NCBI GenBank assembly: GCA_947034895.1
Contig: OX344763.1
Coordinates: forward strand, 35,835,025 to 35,899,024
DNA: 64,000 nt
Direction: 5' to 3'
Source of the DNA: Rhytidiadelphus loreus
Taxonomy: Eukaryota; Streptophyta; Bryopsida; Hypnales; Hylocomiaceae
Numbering within the stretch: position 1 is the first letter of the stretch; each line of letters opens with the position of its first letter. Positions 43,946-53,975 of this stretch are shown piece by piece. The translations under genes and the position numbers were made by a program. The notes beneath the pieces were generated by a model. The model worked only from the letters and a program-made list of their open reading frames with translations. It searched no databases and was not told the origin of the DNA.

Positions 43946-44529
43946 GGTTTAGGGGTTGGTACTTTCCAAAAAAACACTCAATTTTTTTTACAACTTTTTT
44001 TTCCCCTTTTTAAAAAAGTTTCCATCTCCAAGTTCCATAACTAGGTGGAAATGACTTTTTTTAAAGAAGAGTGGTGAATCTCCATATATAATATGGTTCC
44101 CAATTATATCTAATAAATATTCCTTCTTCTTATGCTTTAAAGAAGGTGTAACTTCATAAGTAGACACTAAGGTAGTTTACTCTTAAAGCAACCTTTTAAG
44201 AGTTGATTTCATTTGGGTGGAAGGTAAAATCCAATTTTCAGTAAATTTTTATAGGAAGAAAAATGAAATTGACATCTAATCCATGTTGTTTCATATTTTT
44301 TGGACCTTCATAGAATTAATTAGTTACAAATTTTTGAAGTTGAAATGTAGTGTAGTTACTAAAAATGCCCTTCTTGAAATGTGTAGAATTTTGGTGCATT
44401 GAAGAAAGCAAAATGTACTTTTCCATTAATGATTGCTTATAGAGCAAGGCCACTTTTAGAGCACCCTACTTTGAATTAAACTCCATGGATTTGATCATGT
44501 AGTAGATTTATTAGGGGAGATTTCAGTTA

Positions 44530-45030
44530 CTTGAGAGACTGTTTCAAGGCTATTCCCATTGTTGAGAACCAGTCATGTACAATTAGAATATAAATAATAT
44601 TTTAATTTTAATTTTAATTTTAATTTTTTTTAATTATAAAAAATATATCCAAGAATATATTAAAAAATAATATTTGACATGGCCGTCTCTTAGCCACGTC
44701 AGATCAGCGTTCCCACATCGTTCCCGCAATTCCCGCAATCCCGCAGTCCCGGAACTCATAGTCTTTTAAAACACAGAAATCTCCCCTAATGGTTAGATGT
44801 TTTTCTCCTACTTTAGAGGGCTGTGAATTTCCAATTTGGGAACTGGCCAAAACTGCAACTCGTGAATTGTGCTGACGTGGCACAACAACTGCCACGTCAC
44901 TTTTTTTGGAAAAAAAAAATTAACTTTATTTTTCATTTTAAGATTTTAAGATTTTTCACTTTTTCTTTTGACATTGGTGTTTGATGAGGCTTGGAGGAAT
45001 GGAATTGGGAACAGGCCTGAGACAGCCCTT
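44530..45030. mobile_element. Possible MITE with GGCTGTCTCAGGCC ends
   Basis: GACTGTTTCAAGGCTATTCC at about 44538 resembles the inverse of the sequence at about 45005-45030 (GGCTGTCTCAGGCCTGTTCC). The interior has a TTTTAA run (44600-44640) and GCCACGTC words in both orientations. No target duplication was found. Confidence 0.4.
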
Positions 45031-45159
45031 CAACCTCCCTAGATCTCATCTAATGGTTGCTATTAACTCTTAAGCACTCTAATGTCCACTTTCTAAATGA
45101 CAAATAGATTGAGTATGATGAGGTTGAGCACACCATATAGTGTGAAGACAACCAAAACA

Positions 45160-46146
45160 CACTATAAGAAAACAAAGTTTTTTTTTATATTGCAAAAAAC
45201 ATGGGATGGCGTCTTCTTTGACGCGGAAGTAATCAACGTAGATGTCTCCTAAAATCCGTTATAACTGACTAGCAAAAAACGTGTAACAGACATGTTAAAA
45301 CATGTCCAATTTGGCATGTTTTTTGTTGACGTCAAGAAGAACGTGTGTTTTTCAGCTTCAAAAAACAAGCCACGTGGAGGACACATTAGCAACACATCAC
45401 CTATTTTTGGTGGGCAATGCCAAGTGTGAAATTTTTCATCCATCCGGTCAGATCATTTTGGTATCATTTGAAACTTTATTGGTGTTTTTTGAGATGTCAA
45501 ATTAGACTGTTTTTGAAACATCAATTGGTACATATAACATATCCTATCTATAAGGCAAGATAAATTAAAAAATAAAAAAAAATTGTCAAATTCAACAAAA
45601 ATTAAAAAAACTTACCATTTACCTTCAAGTAAATTTTTGATGGTAAAATGAAGGAATTTCTTCATTAAAATTTAGTAAAAATGAAGGATTTCGAGGTTTT
45701 ACTTATATTCTTTCTTTGTCCATAGAGGGACAAACGATATGGGATAAGTAAAAAAGGGGATGTACAATGAATTACATTTTTTGGGACGTTCCTGCAAATG
45801 TCTTCAAAGACGTAAACGTCGCACTTGACATCTTTGCCTTTTGCCCAAATTGCATTTTTTACCAGTGGTCAATATTCTATTGCTGACTGCTCTAACTTCT
45901 ACAAGTGCAAAATGTAATTACTGCTGATGTGGACAAACTTGTTATAAGTGATGTTTTCTGGGACGTCTTCAAAGACGTACACGTCTCATTTGACATCTGG
46001 CGTTCTGATGTTTACAACGCCATGTCTGTATAGATGTCAAAAAAAATTTGCACGACTATATACGTTAACTTGAAAACGTAGGATGCCTCAAAAAACATGT
46101 GTCGTTCTGTGGCTAACGTAACTAAAAACGCAGTTTTCTTATAGTG
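45160..46146. mobile_element. CACTA-type element, 987 bp
   Basis: Starts CACTATAAGAAAAC and ends with its exact inverse. ACA flanks both ends (45157-45159 and 46147-46149). Inside, GACGT and ACGTC words recur many times (for example 45230, 45330, 45785-45830, 45960-46000), like subterminal binding repeats. No transposase frame. Confidence 0.88.
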
Positions 46147-46149
46147 ACA

Positions 46150-46457
46150 GAAACAAAAAAGAAACCAAAAGAGGAGGCACAGAGCAAGCGCACTAAAAGT
46201 CTCGACAACCGCGTGGAGGAGGCGCAAACAAGGTGCAATCACTGAGCATAGTCCAAACCGCAACAATGACAACAAAAGCAACAACGGCACATATCCTGAA
46301 CCCTAAGCGCAAATTGGCTCTACAGCAGAAAGAAAAAGAAGGTGCAAAAAAACCCACCACGAGTTCGCCCAAGACTGATGCACAACAGGAGCATCGAAAA
46401 TGCTCAAAGAACCAGTAGGAGCGTGAAGCAATCAACACAAAGTCTCTATTCAATGCA
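46150..46457. other. Short spacer, no gene recognised
   Basis: Purine-rich spacer between the CACTA element and the TTAA-bounded unit. Short frames exist on both strands, but none looks like a known protein. Confidence 0.4.
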
Positions 46458-48684
46458 TTAACCCCTAAATGCCTAAGGCACTGTGAGTGTTTCTAACTCC
46501 ACCCTTAAGTTAGAAAGTTGCACACAGGTTCTAGCGGCATAAGTTAGTAAATTGTAAGGATGAAATATAAACATAGTGTTCTTTGGCCTTCCAAGCAATG
46601 GACACTTTGTTATGTTGATTTTTACCTAATCTAAGTATTTCAAAACACTCTAATAGTTAAGAAATAAAGGTTGTTGAGGGTTAGTTAAATGCGATTAAAC
46701 TTCTAGCTAAACTAAAATTCTACCTAAACTAAATCGAAGAATACAATTTGCCCTTTCCGAAATGGTAAAGCAAGTTGGATTCTGATATTCCTAGTGAAAG
46801 TTATGTGTGAATGAAATTTGTACCTAATTCTATCCTAAAAACTTCATCTGTCAACTAAAAATAGCATAATAATGTGAAATAAATCTAAATTTCAGGGTTG
46901 AAAGGTTAATTAAGTTAACTAATGGAATTTTTAGAGAAAACCTAATTTTGACCTATTTTAGGAATTTTCATCCAAATTTAGGTCAAATCTTCATCCACAC
47001 TTTTGTCCTTCCAAATTAAAGTAATTTTAAAAGTAAAAGGTGAATTTGGAATCTTCAAAAGATTCTCTAAAAGATTATGGTTTCAAAAGATTCCCTAGTC
47101 GTGCCTTGAGAATATTCCTAATTGTTCTTTAATTAATCCTAATTCTAAATTATTATTCTAATTTTAGTGATTCTTTAGGGTTTTATGGTTTTTATGGGTA
47201 AAATGATAAATTATCTTCCTATTAAAGTAAAAAGTAAGAATTTAGGACTTTTAGGTGAAAGCTTTTAAATGGATGAAAATTCCCCTTAGTTGGATGGAAT
47301 TCATTCCTTTAATAATTTTCAAGAGAATAAGGAGATAAATTAGGTTTTGACTTTCCCTAATTATTCTAATATTCTCTAAATTCCTAAATTAAATTAGATT
47401 CCTTTTGAGATTCTTTTGGATGAGATTACTATTTCGTTTTCCAAATTAATTCAAAGTTAATCTAATTATTACCTTCACGATTTAGTTAAATTTTCAAAGG
47501 TTTTCTAACAATTTGTAAATTCTAACTAGCTATTGAGTATTTGAGTTCCTAATTGTTAATTTTGTTAGTTTTAGTTTTCTAGTCTAATTTTTAAAGAATG
47601 AAAGCAAAAGAAAAGACAAAAGACAAGTTTTGAAATTCATACCTCTGTATCGAGAATGTCGATTGTCCCAACATCGCAAAACATCATCATAATCGTCTCC
47701 TCGAAATTCTCCATTGTCTTTCATGAATTTGGAAGAAATTTTAGTATTGTTGTTTCTAAACCTATCTAAAAAGTCCAATTCATTAGTTTTGGCAATTTAA
47801 AACTAATTCTTTGATTTAGGAATTTTAATTTAAATGAAAAATTTAAGTTAATTTTCCCAAGTTTTCAATGAATAGTAGTCTTATTCGATTGCCAATTGTT
47901 TAATAGTATTTTTGTTAAATATTCCAAGATATTAGTTGTTGTTTGTTTTTAATGCTTTGGCTTATTAGGCACAATAAAACAAGTTTCTAAACTACAAACA
48001 AACAACTAATTTGGATTTGGAATCCTAATTAATAACTAAAACCAAATGCATGAATAGTATTCTAATAAAATAATAAAAAATAATCCAAAACAAATCTATC
48101 GATGAATAGTAAAAAGAATAAATTGAATAAACAACCCAAAACAATTAGCCAAGTGAATAGTTAGATTCCCACCTTAATTGTTGTTTAATCTTTTTAATTC
48201 CTTCACGTGTCGAATTCGTTAGTATATCATGTTCCTTTATTCTTCTCTCTCCCTATTCTTTCTTAGTTGTTTAGAAGGTTGAGAGTTTGTAAGTTATCAA
48301 ACCGGAAGAGAGATGGAGATGAAGAGAGATTTGTTGCTTAAATTTTTGACTTGACTATGCAAAGGTTTGGTTTAAGGAGCACCAAAGCCAACTCTTTAGC
48401 ATAGTATTCAAGATGTTTTTACAAGAGTTTTAATGTTATTCAATTTGTGACTGTAAGGAAAAATTGTTTATAAGAACCATGTTGTGTTGCTTACCTAAGA
48501 GATGAGGTGCTGGAGTCCCCAATGAGGCCCTATCTGAGTAGAACCGGCTGGGTGCTGGCTGGGGTGGCCGGCCACGTGTCACCCCCTAGCAGCCCGTTCC
48601 ACAGCGCGTTCCCTTGCGTTCCCGACCTTGATGACGGCCACGTGTCGCTCCTTGGCCTTCCATCCACAACTTGCTCCCACAGCT

Positions 48685-48738
48685 CTGTTTTTGCCTTCTG
48701 GTCTTCGGGCTGTATTTGCCTTCTGGTCTTCGGGCTGA
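48685..48738 (+). repeat. Two tandem 25-bp units
   Basis: TGCCTTCTGGTCTTCGGGCT occurs twice in a row within a locally GC-rich stretch (48.50-48.74 kb) that contains a short open frame with no recognised product. Confidence 0.6.
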
Positions 48739-49132
48739 ATTTTGGAAACTAAGCTCAAACTTGGTATACTGAAATTTTAACTAAACTTTGGAATACTTAA
48801 AAATCAAGACCCTAATTTAATGATCATGGTAGGATCGATTTTTATTAGTTTTAACGGAAACGAAACAAGAAAAAAAAAACAAGAAAACAACGCAACCACT
48901 TTTGAGGTAGTTAAAAAGAAGAACAAAACAATTAAAAAAAATAAACAATCAATGGCAAGATTGGGGCTAATTACCTCCACCACGTGCATAACACGAAGAG
49001 GAGGGAAATCAATAAGGGTTGGCCTTTAAATAAGTTTCCAAGGAATCTTATTTTTGTTGGTAAGTCAACGTTTTGCCGTGTAGGACCAATCAGAAAATTA
49101 GTATCATTCACGAAGGTAAACTTTAACTTTAA

Positions 49133-49424
49133 AAAGTCAAAGCTTCACCGTGCGGGAGCAACCCCAGAAAATAACTGACACTTTAAAGATTTTAAGTACC
49201 CGTTTTCAGGTTTCAAAGTCAAAGCTCCGCCGTGCGGGAGCAACCCCAGGAAATAACTAACAATCGAAGATTTTAAGTACCCGTTTCCAGGTTTCAAAGT
49301 CAAAGCTCCGCCGTGTGGGAGCAACCCCAAGAAGTAACTGACAATTAAAGATTTCAAGTACCCGTTTCCAGGTTTCAAAGTTAAAGTTCCGCCGTGCGGG
49401 AGCAACCCCAGGAATAACCAATAT
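49133..49424 (+). repeat. 81/82-bp minisatellite, about 3.6 units
   Basis: Units start at 49133, 49215, 49296 and 49377. Each has AAAGTCAAAGCT, CCGCCGTGCGGGAGCAACCC, a variable part, then AAGTACCCGTTTCCAGGTTT. A diverged unit may precede it near 49060. The open minus-strand frame across it is a repeat by-product. Confidence 0.85.
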
Positions 49425-49462
49425 CCAAGGATCCAAACTAGTATTTTGAAAACTTAATTCTT

Positions 49463-49585
49463 AAAGGAGGTACACATGACAGTGTTTAACCGAACATTAA
49501 AAACTAATTTCCAAAATTCCAAACAAAGTTCTAGTTTAATCACTAAAGGAGGTACACATGACAGTGTTTAACCGAACATTAGCAA
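49463..49585 (+). repeat. Two direct copies of a ~41-bp segment
   Basis: AAAGGAGGTACACATGACAG followed by TGTTTAACCGAACATTA occurs at about 49465 and 49546, 81 bp apart, the same period as the neighbouring minisatellite. Confidence 0.75.
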
Positions 49586-49784
49586 TTATTCAAACCAAAC
49601 ACCCGTTATACAACAAATTTTGGCACGTGGTGATGCTCAAAACCTTTTGGCAAAGTCTAGCCTTGCCGCTTTAAAGTTTTAAGTTCACAATCTAGTATCA
49701 ATTCGCACAAATAGTTGGTTAGTATCCAAAATAACAATAAAATAAAATTAGAGTTTGGGAACTACTTCCACAACTCCCACAATA

Positions 49785-50025
49785 TCAAAGTTTTGGGGCT
49801 TAAAGCCTCCAAATTCAAGAAAGAAGTTAGTTAACACAAATAACACTAGAGTTAGAGGATTTACTCCACCTAAACTCTTGAAAGCAAAGTTTTGGGGCTT
49901 GAAGCCTCCAAATTCAAACAAGAAAAGAAAACAAAGCTTTGAAGGGGCCCTCCGGACCTTCAAAGTACAAGAGAATAGAAGAAAATAGAAGAAAATAGAA
50001 GAAAATAGAAGAAAATAGCCAAAAC
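49785..50025 (+). repeat. Short direct repeats and a 10-bp microsatellite
   Basis: AAAGTTTTGGGGCTT followed by AAGCCTCCAAATTCAA occurs at about 49789 and 49888. From about 49973 to 50019 a GAAAATAGAA-type decamer is repeated four to five times. Confidence 0.75.
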
Positions 50026-52106
50026 TTGGCTTAAAAAGTGCTCTGACAAGTGTCGGTAGCACGACAAGAGCAACAACAAGAATGAAAACAAGAGAATGAG
50101 GGCCACGAACAACCTCAAGAAAGGGCCTTATATACTCGCTTCCAACCCCCCCCGGTAAGTTGTTTGTAATTATTATCTTTACTTTCAATCTAGATATTTT
50201 GCTAAACTACCTAAACGCGTTTTCTAAATAATCTTTGTTTAATGGGAAGGAAGGTTCTCAAGCGAGTTCCCTCTAGGCCCTAAATGGCCTTAGAATCTTT
50301 TCCCAAATCAAATATTAGATTTTTGCCAAAGATATTTTGAAAACCTACCTAATTAACCAAGATATTTTGCATTTTAATCTAGGGTTAGTTCTAAATTGTC
50401 TTTCTTTAGTCCAAAAGATGGCTTCTTACACAAGTATCTTGGGCAAATCCAATCTTCGATTTTACAAGAGATATTTGCAAAATCCACCCAGATTAATCCA
50501 AAATTACCTTTTAAAAGTCAAACTAAGGGCTGACCCTCTCTATCTTTTGAGGGACAACTCGAAACTGAAAACAAAATTTGCCATCGCATTTAGAAGACCC
50601 CAATTAGCTTGTGGGACCCCTCACCCCTACCTCTCCAATTGTTTTAAAGCGCAAATTTGAGTCATGATAACTCAGAATAAAAGTTAAAAATCTAACTTTT
50701 GGAGTTTGCGTTTTTTGATGAAACTGTCAGTCTTGGGTGGTTTAGAATATTCGTGGGAGTAAGAATTGACCCTTGAAACGCTCCGTTCGGACACCGCTAG
50801 CTCCTGGTACGTCGGTCAATCCACCGCCAAGTTGTAAATTCTTGTAAAATTCGCTGGCGGTCCTAATTCTGGTACTTGGGAATGTCGGAATGTCTTCAAA
50901 CTTGACAGGGCTCCTTATTGGCACACAAAACACTATCCTAATTTTTAGTGAGATTTTACCGCAACATTGGTAATTTCTAGGAATTTACAAATGCAATTTT
51001 AAGCGGTTGACTTCTCATGGAGTCATCGTGGAGTTTTGTAAAATCCCGAAACTTTTTGGGCAATCTTCTACAAGATGTCCATCAACTAAGGGCAAAACCA
51101 AATCTCCAATAAGAATGCTATTTTTAGCAATTCTTTAATAATTTCCACCCGGGGGGGAAATTATTCTTGATACCGGGGGAATTTTGGATGATCGGTCTTC
51201 TATTTGACCTCCTAGCATGCTTTGACCTAGAAAAGCACCTCTCTGTATGTTCCAATCATGATTTCCTCCATCTTGGTCTGTAAATGAATGTATTTCTCAA
51301 AATTACATGCAAACAACAAATCTAATTCTTTCGAGTTGGATTTGGACTAACTCTAACTAGACTCTAACTTTTAACCAGTTTGTTGCATGTATACTTATAG
51401 CTATTGTATTACATGAACAAGACACTAGGACTGGTTAACTCTCAAATTCTCACTTCGTTCGGAATTACTGACATAACTACCTAATTTTACTAAAAAGACC
51501 TAAAATTAGTGAAAATGCAACGTTTTTCATGTTTCACGCATTTAAGGTCATTACACACCACTTTGGTAGGGACTTCTACCAAAACTCACAATAACTGTAT
51601 TTTTATATGTTTTTTCCTATTTTTCACTCAAAAATTAACTAAAAATTGCGAAAAATAAGTTCAAAGTTCCAAGTGCCAACTTGAGGGCTCACAAGCACCC
51701 AAATCTGGAGTTTGCAAAACTTTGAAGTTAAATAAAACCTAACCAAATTGCTTTTTTTACTAGTTTACATTTCTGAAAAGTTCTTCTTGAAGTCTAGTTT
51801 TAGCATCAAAAATCCGATTTTGAAAATAAATGATAGTGATTTTTCTATTCAAGATTTTGTGTAAGGGTACCCATTGCAATCTTGGTTTCTCGTAGTGTTG
51901 AGAGCTCTTGGAAATGAGCCTCAAATACACTAGATCTTGGAGAAAAAATCACATTCAAAATTCATTTAAAAAAATTATGGAGTAGATTTTGAGAAGCCAT
52001 AAATTGATTGGGGTTATACATGTTAGGCCCTTTAACCTCATATTTTTTTGGTGACCAACTTTTTAGATTTGACTTGTGAAAAGAGGATTGAAAGACTTTA
52101 CATCAC

Positions 52107-52360
52107 GATTGAGGGCTCTCCTAGTTGGAAGTTTTCTGGCCCTAGGGCTGGTTTCGTCTTTCAACCTCCCTAGGCTGTGTTTAGTGGGTGTTGGGCTCTC
52201 CCTTGCTGGCGTGTCCCTGTGTCTCACTCTCACTGTTCCTTAGTTGTAATTTACTTGGTTGTTTTTATTTTCTTACCCCCAGACCGCTTGCAGTTGGGCA
52301 TTTGTACCATCTTTCCTGTAGTAAAGGTCTCCTTTATTTGTGCCCAAAAAAAAAAAAAAA
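52107..52360 (+). mobile_element. LINE-like retroposon, 5'-truncated, with poly(A) tail
   Basis: Ends in about 16 A after GTCTCCTTTATTTGTGCCC. The direct repeat AGACTTTACATCAC (52093-52106) recurs as AGACTTTACTTCAC (52361-52374) right after the A tail. Long variable target duplications plus a 3' A tail mark LINE-type insertion. The ~254 bp before the tail would be 3' UTR of an L1-like element. A SINE is possible, but no A/B box was seen. Confidence 0.75.
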
Positions 52361-52794
52361 AGACTTTACTTCACTTTTGCAGTTTTAACACCCTCATGGT
52401 CAAACATTATAATCTTTCATTCCATAAGTGATATTGTTGTGTTTTCTTTTCCTAACATGTCTAGTTTGAGTTTGTAAGGCTACAATTTAAAAAAAATTGA
52501 TACAACTTATTAAAATGTTGGCATTTTGTTCAATTTAGAGCAAATTCCAAGAAGTTCAAAATAGGCCTTGGGCATTTAGGGGTTAACAATTTTTCTTCCC
52601 GCAAAGGTTTAACGTCAAAGGTGCTCTGTCTCCGTCCCAATATTGCTTCGCCAAAGCTACTTCGTCAGGGTCGTGTTAAGTGCCCGGTCGTTGAAGGTGG
52701 GCCGGCCAGGCCCATAGTCCAACCCGCATACCACGTTAGTTGGGCCTACCTTTGATGGCATGATTTAATGTCTTGCTCCGTGTAGCACTTCAAA

Positions 52795-53125
52795 CAATCA
52801 AGATGGTTTCAACTTCTAGTTTTTGGTGAAATGTGATTACTATCAAGTCTTTACAAATGACCAATTTTTAGGAGAATTGTTCATGATTTTCTAATTATTA
52901 TTAATTTATACTTAATTGTTTCTATTTTCTGTGACAAATTTTCTTTTTTTTCAAATAGTACTTTTTCAGTACTTACAAGTAGTCAAAAGTACTAATAGCC
53001 GTCGATTTCTTAGATCAATGGCTGAGATTGTTCCATTTCATAGTACTATAGTACTCGTAGTACTAAGCACATAAAACTACAGTTTTGGTAGAATGCTACC
53101 AAAATTGTTTGGTCTTTGTTGCAAC
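52795..53125 (+). repeat. Dispersed repeat, inverted copy of 13180-13510
   Basis: See the partner at 13180. This copy is rich in AGTACT palindromes (about 52964-53070) and ends with a hairpin TTTTGGTAGAA/TGCTACCAAAA. It sits just outside the shared 5' flank of copy D. Confidence 0.6.
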
Positions 53126-53229
53126 CACCTTTTTGTAGTTGTTTAGTAGTTGTTTCCAAATCATTTTTTGATTCTCTTGTATTAGTTGTCAATAATGTCA
53201 CTTGTAGTTGCAAAACCCCTCATTTTCTT

Positions 53230-53975
53230 CTAGTGAAAATGGTCACATATTCTACTTACATGGTTAGGCATATTTGCTAAAATGACAACCAAATGAAATG
53301 CAAGTTAATTGTTGAATTTCCATTCTAATGATGATATATGCAATCCCATATTTTTGTTCATAATTTGTATTCTATGAGCCAAATATGGCACCATTTATAC
53401 AATGGAACTTGATTTGTACCCTTTTAACTTTAACCCTAGAGTGCTCCAACGTCCAATTTCTGGACGATGTACAGATTCAAAATTAAAACTTCTTTCTCAT
53501 TATAGCTTGGATGAAAGTCATCCTAATTTTTAGAGATATTTTATGAAGTTGTGATCCTATTCAAGGATTGGATTTGGCGTTAGTAGAGCACATATTTTTC
53601 TAACATTAGAAATGTGGAAGTATATGAAGTGGTTGACTTGTGTTGACTCGAGTTCAAACTTGGAATTGCAAAAATGAGGTCATAGACTCAAAGATTACAA
53701 AAATTCCTAAAAATTTCCATGTCAAGAGAACCTCATTTCAAATCCTTTCTAACAAAATTTACCTCAAAAATGATAATATTTTGCTTATAATTGAATTTAG
53801 AAGGAATTTTGAATTTTCCCTTTCAAAATTTATAGAAAAATATTAGTGATAGCATTGGTGAATCTAACCATCTGTAGGGACCTAATTTCAACCTTTCAAC
53901 TTCAAATTTTTATTTTAGGGATTTGTATTAGTGCAGGAGGCCGAAAATTTCCAATCCAACAACGCGTGTGTCGCA
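53230..53975 (+). promoter_or_regulatory. Distal 5' flank of copy D
   Basis: Matches the distal copy B flank (GGTCACATATTCTA, TTGCTAAAATGACA, AGCCAAATATGG, then GTGCAGGAGG and CAACGCGTG). It is separated from the proximal flank by the insertion at about 53975-56262. Confidence 0.5.

Larger units (their letters stand above)
46462..52582. mobile_element. 6.1-kb unit bounded by TTAA and inverted CCCCTAAATGCC ends
   Basis: Left end CCCCTAAATGCCTAAGGC and right end, inverted, CCCCTAAATGCCCAAGGC, differ at one base. TTAA flanks both (46458-46461 and 52583-52586). The ends resemble those of the 0.5-0.9 kb TTAA elements in this window. The interior has tandem repeats (49.13-50.02 kb) and AT-rich DNA but no recognisable transposase, so it is non-autonomous, a decayed parent, or two independent ends facing each other. 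A LINE-like copy is inserted at 52107. Confidence 0.5.

Noticed and set aside
46193..46453. Minus-strand Cys/Phe-rich frame between transposons
   Set aside because: No splice context, no start context and no recognisable family.
49145..49405. 86-codon minus-strand frame with an internal protein repeat
   Set aside because: It is a by-product of the 81-bp minisatellite.
53220..53240. TTCTTCTAGTG resembles a CACTA right end
   Set aside because: No matching left end was found in the window.
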